From Oscillospiraceae bacterium (lineage in GTDB: Bacteria; Bacillota; Clostridia; Oscillospirales; Ruminococcaceae): DNA of 64,000 nucleotides. Where the stretch lies: the NCBI GenBank assembly GCA_017472735.1, contig JAFUOD010000002.1, positions 1 through 64,000 on the forward strand. The letters are read 5' to 3'. A program made the position numbers and the translations under genes. The notes below the pieces were generated by a model, which searched no databases, had not been told where the DNA came from, and worked only from the letters and a program-made list of their open reading frames with translations. Numbering within the stretch: position 1 is the first letter of the stretch; each line of letters begins with the position of its first letter. Shown piece by piece: positions 32,399-40,786 of this stretch.

Positions 32399-34507
32399 AT
32401 GAAAAGAATTATTTCTTTATTGCTTACTTTGGCAATGTGTCTTACAGTTCCGGCAGGCTGCGGAAGCTACACGGAAAAAGGCGGCGGGATGGAGCCACCC
32501 TTGGCCGCCATGAACGAATTGGGACAGCTTGAGGCTTCCACTATGAGGCCCGAGGAAACCGTTACCGTTGACGGCACGGTTGAAGATGCATGGAGCGTGA
32601 TTGATGCCACTCAGCTTAATGCTTCAAGCAGTTATTATGTGCCCGCAAGCGCAACGGTTAAAGCACTGTGGGACGATGCGTACCTTTACCTTTTGGTTGA
32701 GGTTGAGGACGCCGAGGTCAACCCCGAGCTTGACAGCGCCGAATTCTTTATCGACACTCTTTGGGATAAAGCCAAGGCTTATGAAGATGACGACTATAAT
32801 TTCAGCGTTCTTGCAAACGGCACCTCAAGTATGATGTCGGGTGACGGAAGCTTTTTATGTGGCGTGAGCAATACAGAAGCAGGCTATACCGTCGAAGTGG
32901 GGATCAAGCTTGACGGCCTTCTTACCGATGGCTGGGTGATGGGCTTCGATGTGAGGGTCAATGACTATGACTCCTCGGGCGGATTAAAGGGGGCAATAAA
33001 CCTGTTTGACAGAACCGATTCCTGCAAGGCGTCTCCCTCGGCACTTGGTGAGCTTTATTTCAACGGTTTCACTACCTGCTCTGCCAGCACCGAAGGCGTT
33101 AAAAAGCTCATTGAAAGGCTTGAAGCCGAAGACCTGACCGTTTACGGCGGATATGAAACGATGTATTCACGAATTTCAAATTTGAAATCACTTTTAGAAA
33201 AAACAGATCTACACGCAATGGAGGTAACTGAGGCCATGAGTGACACACATAAAGCATATGAAAAGCTTGTAGATGCATCGGGATTCCCCGAGGTTAAGGA
33301 TATTGAGCAGAATGCTGAGTATCCCGACCCGTTTGTTATGCTTGACGGAACCGAAATGGAGACTGCCGATGATTGGGTAGCAAGAAGAAAAGAGATCAGC
33401 GACATGTATCAGTATTATATGTACGGCGTGTGGCGTGACGGCTCGGATGAAATTGTAACTTACGATTATAAAGATGGCACACTTACCGTTTACATTGAAA
33501 GAATTTCAACAGGTGCAAAAGCGCAGTTTGCCGCAACAGTTAAACTGCCCGATTCATCTGTTAATGCGCCCTCTAAAGCAGGTTACCCCGTTGTTGTTGG
33601 TATGCACGGCGGCATAAGCGAGGACGTTGCAAACAAAAACGGCTTTGCAACTATCACCATTAATTCCGATTGGTTCTCGCCTCACCCCATTGCCTCTGAC
33701 GACACAAGGCACACAGGTGCTTTTTACGACCTTTATCCTTACGGCAACACATGGCAGGAGCAGACAGGAGTTTTGATGGCATGGAGCTGGGGCTGCTCGA
33801 AGATTTTGGACGCACTTGAGGCAGGCCTTGGCGAGGAACTTAATATCGACAGCACCAACTCGATAGTAACGGGCGTTTCGCGTTATGGCAAGGCGGCGGC
33901 AGTGTGCGGCGCATTCGAGCCGAGATTTAAAATGGTTGCACCTTCCTGCTCGGGTGCAGGCGGATTGGCACTTTACCGCTATGTTTCAAAGGGCAAGACC
34001 TATGACTTTAGCTCTAAGGGCGCAGCCGCCGCTTATACTTATGGCGATAACGAGCCTTTGGGCAGCTTGCAGTCCTCGGGCGAGGTTGGCTGGTTCAACA
34101 ACAATTTCAAGCAGTTTAAAAATGCAAATCATTTGCCCGTTGACCAGTATATGCTTGCAAGCCTTGCTGCCGACGAAGACAGATATATGTTTATCATCGG
34201 CTCGTGCATTTATGAGGATTGGGTAAACGCCCCTGCAATGTGGTATACATATTTGGCATCCAAGCAGATTTATGATTATTTGGGCGTTGGCGACAATATT
34301 AAGATAAACATTCATAAAGAGGGCCACGCTGTTATTGAAGAGGATATGCAGTATATGACCGAATACTTTAAAAAGATGGTTTACGGCATTGAACCCGAAA
34401 GCGATTTAAGCGTTTTGGATACCTCGGTATTTGCACTTGAAGAAAACGTTGACCACGCAATGGATGACTTTACAGGCGATTGGATCATTAACTTTATGCT
34501 TGACTGA
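32399..34507 (+). CDS. CE15 glucuronoyl-esterase-like lipoprotein with CBM9-like domain
   Basis: A 702-aa exported protein. The lipobox is VPAGC (Cys21). Residues about 55-220 look like a family 9 carbohydrate-binding or DOMON-type domain (VDGTVEDAW, VKALWDDAYLYLLVEVED, AEFFIDTLW, YTVEVGIKL). Residues about 320-690 are an alpha/beta hydrolase of CE15 type. The nucleophile is Ser494 in TGVSRYGKAA, the oxyanion partner follows in RYGK, and the catalytic His is in IHKEGHAV near residue 640. CE15 enzymes split the ester between lignin alcohols and glucuronic acid on xylan (family knowledge). It is probably bound to the outer face of the membrane. GGAGGGG precedes the ATG. Confidence 0.85.
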   Translation: MKRIISLLLTLAMCLTVPAGCGSYTEKGGGMEPPLAAMNELGQLEASTMRPEETVTVDGTVEDAWSVIDATQLNASSSYYVPASATVKALWDDAYLYLLVEVEDAEVNPELDSAEFFIDTLWDKAKAYEDDDYNFSVLANGTSSMMSGDGSFLCGVSNTEAGYTVEVGIKLDGLLTDGWVMGFDVRVNDYDSSGGLKGAINLFDRTDSCKASPSALGELYFNGFTTCSASTEGVKKLIERLEAEDLTVYGGYETMYSRISNLKSLLEKTDLHAMEVTEAMSDTHKAYEKLVDASGFPEVKDIEQNAEYPDPFVMLDGTEMETADDWVARRKEISDMYQYYMYGVWRDGSDEIVTYDYKDGTLTVYIERISTGAKAQFAATVKLPDSSVNAPSKAGYPVVVGMHGGISEDVANKNGFATITINSDWFSPHPIASDDTRHTGAFYDLYPYGNTWQEQTGVLMAWSWGCSKILDALEAGLGEELNIDSTNSIVTGVSRYGKAAAVCGAFEPRFKMVAPSCSGAGGLALYRYVSKGKTYDFSSKGAAAAYTYGDNEPLGSLQSSGEVGWFNNNFKQFKNANHLPVDQYMLASLAADEDRYMFIIGSCIYEDWVNAPAMWYTYLASKQIYDYLGVGDNIKINIHKEGHAVIEEDMQYMTEYFKKMVYGIEPESDLSVLDTSVFALEENVDHAMDDFTGDWIINFMLD

Positions 34508-34540
34508 TTTTAAAAAGCATTGCAGATAACTAAGCTATGG

Positions 34541-34996
34541 TTAGTTAAGCACGGCAACGCCAATGTTTAAATAAAGTGCAAACAAAAGCCAAATCAGATA
34601 GGGCACCAAAAGCCATGCGGCGGTTTTGCTTGCTTTTTTAAATTCGCAAATGGTTGCAATTGTCAACAAAATCAGAATTGCTAAAACAACCACTGCTGTG
34701 GCATACATTTCAAAGCGGAAGAAAACTATCGGCCAGATAAAGTTAACGACAAGCTGATAGAAGAAATATTTAATTCCGTCGTTGATTTTATAATCATTGC
34801 TTTTTAAAACAAGATATGCCGCAATGCCCATTAGCAAATAAAGAACCGTCCACACCGCGGGGAATACCCAGTCGGGAGGGGTAAGAGGCGGCTTAACCGT
34901 GCCGTCTGCCATATTTCCCGACAGAAACGAGCTAAGTCCTCCCACCAAAATCGGCAAAGGGATAATTAAAAATGATAGCTTCTTTTTGTTGTTCAA
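34541..34996 (-). CDS. tspO: TspO/MBR-family membrane protein
   Basis: A 151-aa protein with five membrane helices, the normal TspO topology. KPPLTPPDWVFPAVWTVLYL and NFIWPIVFF are the characteristic WxPPxxxFxxxW- and NxxW-type motifs. TspO proteins bind porphyrins, haem or sterols and are linked to stress responses and tetrapyrrole handling; the exact role in bacteria is debated. The start is TTG at 34996, nine bases after AAAGGA; the nearby ATG is out of frame. It is convergent with the CE15-like gene. Confidence 0.92.
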   Translation of the reverse strand: MNNKKKLSFLIIPLPILVGGLSSFLSGNMADGTVKPPLTPPDWVFPAVWTVLYLLMGIAAYLVLKSNDYKINDGIKYFFYQLVVNFIWPIVFFRFEMYATAVVVLAILILLTIATICEFKKASKTAAWLLVPYLIWLLFALYLNIGVAVLN

Positions 34997-35115
34997 AAAA
35001 TCATGTCCTTTCGTTTTTTGGTAGTATATGAAATTATGTAGACAAAAATTCAGCTTGATGATATACTTTACTTTAAGTTTTTAAAAAAGATTTACAAAAA
35101 CGAGGAGATTTAATA

Positions 35116-35649
35116 ATGAACACGCTTTTGCATATATGCTGTGCACCCTGCTCGGTAATGTGCATTGAAACTTTAAGGGCAGAGGGAATAGACGTTTCGG
35201 GGCTTTGGTATAACCCGAATATTCACCCGTTTACCGAATATCGCTCGAGAAAAACCACGTTGATTGAATATGCCAAAAAGATAGAACTACCGCTGACTGT
35301 TATTGATAATTATGGATTGCGAGAGTTTGTTTCTCTTGTTCACCCCGATTATGATAACCGCTGCCGAAAGTGTTATGAAATGAGACTTGATAAAGCCGCA
35401 AGCCTTGCCAAAGAAAACGGATTCGACAGCTTTACCTCGACATTGTTTGTAAGCCCTTATCAGAACCACGAAATGATGATCGAGGTGGCACAGCAGGCGG
35501 CAGAAAGACACGGTGTTGAGTTTTTATACCGTGATTTCAGACCCTATTTCCGTGAAGGGCAGGCTAAAGCTCGTGAGATGGAGCTTTACATGCAAAAATA
35601 CTGCGGCTGTATCTTCTCGGAGGAAGACAGGTACCGCAAGAAAAAATAG
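35116..35649 (+). CDS. queH: Epoxyqueuosine reductase QueH
   Basis: A 177-aa protein of the QueH (DUF208) family, which reduces epoxyqueuosine to queuosine in tRNA, replacing the cobalamin-dependent QueG. The iron-binding cysteines are visible: HICCAPC (Cys8, Cys9), NRCRKCYEMRL and YCGCIFSEED. RKTTLIEYAKK and TLFVSPYQNHE are also typical. GGAG precedes the ATG. No other queuosine genes adjoin it. Confidence 0.95.
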   Translation: MNTLLHICCAPCSVMCIETLRAEGIDVSGLWYNPNIHPFTEYRSRKTTLIEYAKKIELPLTVIDNYGLREFVSLVHPDYDNRCRKCYEMRLDKAASLAKENGFDSFTSTLFVSPYQNHEMMIEVAQQAAERHGVEFLYRDFRPYFREGQAKAREMELYMQKYCGCIFSEEDRYRKKK

Positions 35650-35715
35650 TCTGCGGCGCCCCACCTCGCGCCCAGTTTGCCAAGCCAAACGCGCGCTCGA
35701 CTCGGGCGCCGACAC
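35650..35715. repeat. GC-rich intergenic island H
   Basis: A short stretch with GCGGCGCCCC, GCGCGCTCG and GGGCGCCG words after queH. It is less similar to islands G and J, but of the same character and placement. Confidence 0.45.
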
Positions 35716-35751
35716 AAAAAATCGCCCACCAAGTTAGGTGAGCGATTTTTT
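35716..35751. terminator. Bidirectional terminator between queH and the RHH gene
   Basis: AAAAAATCGCCCACC pairs with GGTGAGCGATTTTTT with one mismatch. Confidence 0.85.
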
Positions 35752-35752
35752 A

Positions 35753-35908
35753 TCAGGATTCTTCGTTTTCCTTTTTCTTAAGGTGTTCTTTTAATACCAA
35801 ATTGATATACTGCGACAGCGACCTGTCATCGTCCTCTGCTTCGGCTTTTATTCTTTCAAGGATATCCCCGTCAATAGTTATGCTTATTTTTTCTTTTAAC
35901 GGCTTCAT
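35753..35908 (-). CDS. Ribbon-helix-helix DNA-binding protein (CopG/Arc-like)
   Basis: A 51-aa protein. The segment KISITIDGDILERIKAEAEDDDRSLSQYINLVLKEHL has one beta strand followed by two helices, the RHH fold seen in antitoxins and small repressors. GAGGT precedes the ATG at 35908; the longer open frame upstream runs across the promoter and the divergent gene and is not real. It is divergent from a 96-aa unknown gene, with shared repeats between. It may be an antitoxin or a plasmid/phage-type repressor without an obvious toxin. Confidence 0.75.
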   Translation of the reverse strand: MKPLKEKISITIDGDILERIKAEAEDDDRSLSQYINLVLKEHLKKKENEES

Positions 35909-35944
35909 GTAATTCACCTCGATAGAATTATACACTAAAATACG

Positions 35945-35982
35945 ATAAACTATTGACAAATAGCATAAAGTAGGATAAAGTA
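35945..35982. promoter_or_regulatory. Operator repeats in the RHH divergent promoter region
   Basis: ATAAACTA at 35945, ATAAAGTA at 35965 and ATAAAGTA at 35975 are 20 and 10 bp apart, on one helix face. They surround a plus-strand promoter, TTGACA (35953-35958)-17 bp-TAAAGT (35976-35981), and lie just upstream of a minus-strand TATAAT (35927-35932). This layout suits a cooperatively binding RHH repressor (inference). Confidence 0.65.
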
Positions 35983-36016
35983 GTATTAAAATCAAGACAT
36001 AAAAAGAGGTGAAAGC

Positions 36017-36307
36017 ATGAGCGCAAAGTCTGATGAAATCAGCGAAGAAAAGGTCAGACAGTTGCTTTTTGAAGCTGACGAGTTTGCAATTATTCTTAAA
36101 AGAGGCAGAAGATACGTAACCTATATAAACCCCGAGTATAAGAAAATGCCGATTGAGATAACCGATGAATGTGTAGCAAAGCTTGTAGTTGAGCGTTGCA
36201 GACAAAGGTTTGAATTTGATACGACAGGAAATCTTGTCTGCGAATATAAGCTTATGCAGGACATTAAAATGCTTGTTCAAAGGGGAATGTTTTTATATAC
36301 CGTGTAG
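36017..36307 (+). CDS. Unknown 96-aa protein divergent from the RHH gene
   Basis: Mostly charged, with a likely beta-strand segment EFAIILKRGRRYVTYINPEYKKMPIEI, then CVAKLVVERCRQRFEFDTTGNLVCEY and a helical end. No signal peptide, membrane segment or known motif is seen. GAGGTGA precedes the ATG. Shared control with an RHH regulator suggests a small two-gene module, perhaps toxin-antitoxin-like, but there is no recognised toxin motif. The gene ends before a plain hairpin (AAAGCCCGAC with GTCGGGCTTT). Confidence 0.6.
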   Translation: MSAKSDEISEEKVRQLLFEADEFAIILKRGRRYVTYINPEYKKMPIEITDECVAKLVVERCRQRFEFDTTGNLVCEYKLMQDIKMLVQRGMFLYTV

Positions 36308-36359
36308 TTGTTTTTATATTCAGCAAAGCCCGACTGTTTTAAAACGGTCGGGCTTTGTA

Positions 36360-38090
36360 TTATACATTCACGGCTTCTTTTTTGGCTTCAAGCTTTGCAA
36401 GCTCTTCTTCCTCTAAAACTCTGTAAGCTACCTTGCCCACAAGCGTTTTGGGCAAGCTTTCACGGAACTCGATATCATAAGGCAAAGCATATTTTGCAAT
36501 GTTTTTGCGGCAATGAGCCATAATTGCAGCCTTGGTTTCCTCGTTAGGCTCATAACCCGGCTTAAGCATTACAAACGCTTTAACCTTTTGAATCTTTATC
36601 TCATCGGGCAAGCCGATAACACAGCTCATCTGAACCGATTCAAAACCGTCCAAAATGTTTTCAAGCTGAGAGGGATAAACATTGTAGCCGCTGGTTACGA
36701 TCATTCTCTTGATTCTCTGCTTAAAGTAAATAAAGCCTTCATCGTCCATCTTTCCAAGGTCACCTGTGTGAAGCCATGTTCTGCCGTCACCGTGGATTCG
36801 CAGAGTGTTTGCTGTTTCCTCGGGTTGGTCTAAATAGCCGATCATAACCGAGGGACCCGAAATGCAGATCTCGCCCTCTTCGCCATAGGGAACTTCGATG
36901 TTAGTGCCGACTTCGACGATTTTATAGTATGTATCGGGGAAAGGCTGACCGATCGAACCCTCTTTATAAAGGTGGAGGGGCGTTAAGCAGCTTGCGGTTA
37001 CACATTCGGTGGTGCCATATCCCTCGCGCACTTTAATATTTGCATTGTGGTCTGCCAAAAACTTATCAAGCTTCTTTTTAAGCTCGACCGACAGTGAATC
37101 GCCGCCCGAGAATACACCCTTAAGCGAGCTTAGGTCGGCGCCGTCCATCGAGGGCTGACGCAAAAGCGCTTCGTAAAGTGTGGGAACGCCTGCAATAAAG
37201 TTGCACTTGTGTTTAACAATATCCTTAGCATAGGTTTCGGCAGTAAATCTTGGCACAAGAATGCATCTGCCGCCGTTTGCAAGCATCGAGTGAATCGTTA
37301 CACCCAAGCCAAAACCATGGAAAACAGGCATTACGGCAAGCATTTTATCACCGGGAGTAAAAATCGGGTTGGTGGCAATAACCTGTGCAGCAAGTGCGTT
37401 AAAGTTATAATCAGATAAAAGAATACCCTTGTTTGTTCCGGTGGTTCCTCCGCTGTAAAGAATGATCGCAGGCTCATAGCAGTTCTTTTGGGCAGCATAT
37501 TTACCCTCGAACTTTGTGCCCTTTGCCATTAAATCGTTCCACATTATCACATCGGCACCTGCAGGGAGCTTATACTTTCTGCCCTGCGTTAAAGCGTAAC
37601 CTATGTTAAGCGGAACAGGCAATGCATCCTGAATTCGGGCAATAACAAGGTATTTAAGGCTAACCTTGTTTCTTATTGCCTCGAATTTAGAATAAAACTG
37701 GTCTAAGGTTATTGCCATAACGCTTTTTGAAACGTTAAGATAGAATTCTATCTCGTTCTCGCTTGAAAGCGGATGAACCATGTTAGCAACTGCACCCACA
37801 AGGTTAATAGCATAAAGCATTATAACTGCCTGAGGGCAGTTGGGCATGCAAATGGTAATTCGGTCGTTTTCTTTAATTCCCAAAGCTTTTAAAGCCTTGG
37901 CACACTGGCGCACCTGTGCTTCAAAGGTCTTATATTTTGTCTTTTTGCCCATAAAATCAAAGGCAATGTAATCGGGATATTTCTTTGCTATTTCTTCAAC
38001 GGCATTCCACATCGAATATTCGGGATAGTTAAGCGAACGGGGAATATCGCCGTAGTTATTAAACCAAGGAGTTTTAACTTCGTTTGCCAT
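36360..38090 (-). CDS. AMP-forming acyl-CoA synthetase (long-chain fatty acid-CoA ligase type)
   Basis: A 576-aa ANL-superfamily ligase. The A3 motif YSGGTTGTNKG, A5 REGYGTTEC, A7 LHTGDLGKMDDEGFIYFKQRIKR and the A10 lysine in LPKTLVGKVAYR are all present. The length is typical for FadD-like ligases. It activates a carboxylic acid through an acyl-adenylate and transfers it to CoA; the substrate length cannot be read from the sequence. The ATG at 38090 is preferred because a TTG at 38111 overlaps AAAGGA. It lies 30 bases downstream of an E2-like acyltransferase gene, so the pair is probably an operon acting on one acyl group. Confidence 0.9.
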   Translation of the reverse strand: MANEVKTPWFNNYGDIPRSLNYPEYSMWNAVEEIAKKYPDYIAFDFMGKKTKYKTFEAQVRQCAKALKALGIKENDRITICMPNCPQAVIMLYAINLVGAVANMVHPLSSENEIEFYLNVSKSVMAITLDQFYSKFEAIRNKVSLKYLVIARIQDALPVPLNIGYALTQGRKYKLPAGADVIMWNDLMAKGTKFEGKYAAQKNCYEPAIILYSGGTTGTNKGILLSDYNFNALAAQVIATNPIFTPGDKMLAVMPVFHGFGLGVTIHSMLANGGRCILVPRFTAETYAKDIVKHKCNFIAGVPTLYEALLRQPSMDGADLSSLKGVFSGGDSLSVELKKKLDKFLADHNANIKVREGYGTTECVTASCLTPLHLYKEGSIGQPFPDTYYKIVEVGTNIEVPYGEEGEICISGPSVMIGYLDQPEETANTLRIHGDGRTWLHTGDLGKMDDEGFIYFKQRIKRMIVTSGYNVYPSQLENILDGFESVQMSCVIGLPDEIKIQKVKAFVMLKPGYEPNEETKAAIMAHCRKNIAKYALPYDIEFRESLPKTLVGKVAYRVLEEEELAKLEAKKEAVNV

Positions 38091-38120
38091 AATGGTTTTC
38101 TTTCCTTTCAATTGGTTACT

Positions 38121-39011
38121 TTATAACTCCACGGGAGTTTCGATGGGCTGGTCCAAAAGCTCAGGATTGTTAAGCAAATGCTGCAAAATCTTAATCGACT
38201 TTGCAAAATAAACGCCGTCTGCAATTCTCTCGTCAACGGTAATGCCAAGATCCAAAGCCTCTCTTAGTTCGTAAGAACCGTCCTCATTAAAATAAGGTGT
38301 CAGCTTTTTCTCTCCGATTATTGCGAACAAAGAGTTTGTGCCCCAGTCTGCAAGATGATGATATTGTGCGTGCATTTTAATACTGCCGAGGTTTGAAACA
38401 AAGCAGGTCGAATAATAAGGGTCTTCTTTCATCAATGCCTTGGGGTAAACTCCAAAGTATTCCAAAACGCCCAAAAGCCAGAACAAAAACCTTAACATAC
38501 AGCGAGGAAGATATTTTAACACATCCATAATGTCGGTGGTGCCGCCTTTTTTATCCTCTTTTCTAACGCTGTATACAAACTTTTTTACCTTGCCGTAAAT
38601 ATCTTCAACAGGAGAAACACCCTCTTGCTCGCATTTTATAATTGCCAAAGCCTCGTGTGCATCGTCGGTGAATTTCTTTTTAACTACAAACGACATTGAA
38701 ATGTCCTTGCGCTGATAAAGCTTTCTGCCCGAATAAAAGCGATTCATATAGGGCCGCAAAACAATCGTTTTTGCCATTGCCGCTAAAATCACATGGAAGA
38801 AGGTGTATTTGAATTCGGGGTTGTCGGCGTTCTTAACCTCTAAATATTTTTTTATAGCTGTAAGGTCAACCTTTTCAACAATAACAGCTTCGTTTGCTGT
38901 TCTTTTGGGCATGTTATGAGGCATGATAACATGCATCGAATCAAGCCCTCTTACAAGATAAGCGTCTTTGCGGTCGCCAAAGCGCCTTTTTTCTTTCTTA
39001 ACTTCGCTCAT
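38121..39011 (-). CDS. E2-type (2-oxoacid dehydrogenase/CAT-fold) acyltransferase homologue lacking the active-site His
   Basis: A 296-aa protein with only the catalytic-domain fold of dihydrolipoamide acyltransferases: TFFHVILAAMAKTIVLRPYMNRF, ISMSFVVKKKF, YYSTCFVSNLGSI and DLGITVDERIADGVYFAKS. There is no lipoyl or E1/E3-binding domain. The usual DHRxxDG motif reads DERIADG, so the catalytic His is Glu. It may use another base, bind acyl-CoA without catalysis, or act with the adjacent acyl-CoA ligase. AAAGGG precedes the ATG. First gene of the operon, with a strong promoter upstream. Confidence 0.8.
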   Translation of the reverse strand: MSEVKKEKRRFGDRKDAYLVRGLDSMHVIMPHNMPKRTANEAVIVEKVDLTAIKKYLEVKNADNPEFKYTFFHVILAAMAKTIVLRPYMNRFYSGRKLYQRKDISMSFVVKKKFTDDAHEALAIIKCEQEGVSPVEDIYGKVKKFVYSVRKEDKKGGTTDIMDVLKYLPRCMLRFLFWLLGVLEYFGVYPKALMKEDPYYSTCFVSNLGSIKMHAQYHHLADWGTNSLFAIIGEKKLTPYFNEDGSYELREALDLGITVDERIADGVYFAKSIKILQHLLNNPELLDQPIETPVEL

Positions 39012-39073
39012 TTATTTTCCCTTTGCCCTTTCGTAATCGGTTTTTGTCGAATTTTGCGTAAAGGTACTTTTAA

Positions 39074-39102
39074 AGTATAGAATAAATATGTTGAAATGTC
39101 AA
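39074..39102 (-). promoter_or_regulatory. Promoter of the acyltransferase-ligase operon
   Basis: On the minus strand, TTGACA (39097-39102), a 17-bp spacer and TATACT (39074-39079). Confidence 0.8.
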
Positions 39103-39151
39103 CAAAATAGAAAAATTAATAATTCAGCATTTTAAATTGTGCAGGTTTTTG

Positions 39152-39179
39152 TTGACTGTAAAATGTTATATGGTATAAT
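39152..39179 (+). promoter_or_regulatory. Promoter of the alpha-galactosidase gene
   Basis: TTGACT (39152-39157), a 16-bp spacer and TATAAT (39174-39179). Confidence 0.72.
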
Positions 39180-39213
39180 TATATTACATTTTACTTTAAA
39201 GGAGACGAACACT

Positions 39214-40470
39214 ATGGTTGCAAAAAATCCGCCTTTGGGTTGGAATAGCTGGGATTGCTACGGCGCTGCCGTTGATGAAAAAACCGTAAGAGCAAATGCC
39301 GACTATATGGCAAAGCACTTAAAAAAGTTTGGCTGGGAGTATATCGTAGTTGATATTCAGTGGTATCAACCCTCGGCACAAACACATATGTATGAACCCT
39401 TTGCAGACCTTGTAATGGATGAATATTCTCGTCTTTTACCTGCCGAAAACAGATTTCCCTCGGCAGCGGGAGGAAAGGGCTTTGCACCTTTGGCTGAATA
39501 TGTTCATTCGCTCGGTCTTAAGTTCGGTATACATATAATGAGAGGTATACCCAGACAGGCAGCTGCCAAAAACACAAAAATCAAGGGCAGCGAATATACA
39601 GCCCGTCAGGTGGCACACCCCAACAACATTTGCATGTGGAATCCTGATATGTACGGCACGGTTACCGACTGCCCGGGTGCTGCGGATTATTACAACAGCC
39701 TGTTTGAACTTTATGCCGAATGGGGAGTTGACTTTGTTAAGGTTGATGACATTTGCCGCAACTGGAACAACGAAGCCGAGATATTGCTTATTCGCAATGC
39801 AATTGATAACTGCGGCAGAGATATGGTTTTAAGTCTTTCACCCGGTCCTGCAAACATTAAGCAGGCAGAATTTTTGAAAGAAAACGCAAATATGTGGCGA
39901 ATCACCGACGACTTCTGGGATAGATGGGATCTGCTTTACAACATGTTTGAGCGTGCCGAGGTTTGGTGCAACCATGCAGGCACAGGTCACTGGCCCGACG
40001 CTGACATGCTTCCCATTGGCCCTATCAATCAGGTGTATTCAAAAGATAACCGTACAAGATTTACCCACGATGAGCAGAAAACAATGATGTCGCTTTGGTG
40101 TTTAATGCGTTCGCCTCTTATTATCGGCGGCGACATGACGGGCTTTGATGAATTTACAATGTCTTTGGTAACAAACGAAGAGCTTTTAAAGATCGAAGCC
40201 GACACCCACTGCGCACACATGGTAACACGTAAGGTGGTTGACGGTGCAGAGCAGATAGTTTGGTTTGCGCCCTCGAAGGACGGCAGCTGCAGCTATGTGG
40301 GCTTGTTTAACGCAGGCGAGAGCGATACCGATATAAGCGTTTCGTTTGAAAAGCTGGGTGTCAATGCCAAGGTGGCATATGATATTTGGGAAAACACTAC
40401 CGAGGTGGTTAACGGAAGCATCAGCGCAACTGTTGCACCTCATGGAGTTAAGCTGGTTAAATTGATATAG
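39214..40470 (+). CDS. GH27 alpha-galactosidase-like enzyme
   Basis: A 418-aa GH27 protein. It starts PPLGWNSWDCYG and includes YIVVDIQWYQ, the nucleophile Asp in DFVKVDDICRNW and the acid/base Asp in MWRITDDFWDRW. HWPDADMLPIG follows, and SLWCLMRSPLIIGGDM leads into a C-terminal beta domain. It releases terminal alpha-linked galactose, or a close analogue, from oligosaccharides. There is no signal peptide, so it works in the cytoplasm on imported sugars. GGAGACG precedes the ATG at 39214; the extra N-terminal frame covers the promoter. It is a natural partner of galM at 4.4 kb. Confidence 0.9.
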   Translation: MVAKNPPLGWNSWDCYGAAVDEKTVRANADYMAKHLKKFGWEYIVVDIQWYQPSAQTHMYEPFADLVMDEYSRLLPAENRFPSAAGGKGFAPLAEYVHSLGLKFGIHIMRGIPRQAAAKNTKIKGSEYTARQVAHPNNICMWNPDMYGTVTDCPGAADYYNSLFELYAEWGVDFVKVDDICRNWNNEAEILLIRNAIDNCGRDMVLSLSPGPANIKQAEFLKENANMWRITDDFWDRWDLLYNMFERAEVWCNHAGTGHWPDADMLPIGPINQVYSKDNRTRFTHDEQKTMMSLWCLMRSPLIIGGDMTGFDEFTMSLVTNEELLKIEADTHCAHMVTRKVVDGAEQIVWFAPSKDGSCSYVGLFNAGESDTDISVSFEKLGVNAKVAYDIWENTTEVVNGSISATVAPHGVKLVKLI

Positions 40471-40612
40471 CGCCAAAGCGTGTGCGTGGGGCGAAGCCCC
40501 GCCCCCTCTGCGAGGGGGGCGCCGCCCGGCGGCCTACGCCGCCGGGTGCCCAAAGCAAGCCCCGCAGGGCTTGCTTTGGGCAGGCTTCGCCCGCACCGCA
40601 GCGCCTGAGCAT
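40471..40612. repeat. GC-rich intergenic island I with perfect hairpins
   Basis: Holds GGGGCGAAGCCCC, CCCCCTCTGCGAGGGGG, CCCGGCGGCCTACGCCGCCGGG and CCCAAAGCAAGCCCC with its partner GGGGCTTGCTTTGGG, that is, several neat stem-loops in a row. The rest of the gap to 40786 has a GCGCCGAGCT/AGCTCAGCGC hairpin near 40631-40662 and AT-rich sequence with no gene. Confidence 0.6.
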
Positions 40613-40786
40613 TTTTATAGCAAAAAGCAAAGCGCCGAGCTCATTCAAAAAGCTCAGCGCTAACTTTCTTACAATATAGTGTTCCAAATAAATGCCTTTT
40701 CCTTGGCTTTATTATACTACCAACCGCACAAAAAATCAATGACGGATAATAATAACTGATTGACTTATTCTAATGGAAGTGGTTTT

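Noticed and set aside
35909-36280. N-terminal extension of the RHH protein by about 124 residues
   Set aside because: The extension crosses the divergent promoter and the opposite gene, and GAGGT marks the ATG at 35908.
36017-36307. HicA- or RelE-type toxin opposite the RHH gene
   Set aside because: No HicA-like Gly-His motif, RelE Arg/Tyr pattern or comparable length was visible, so the gene is left as unknown.
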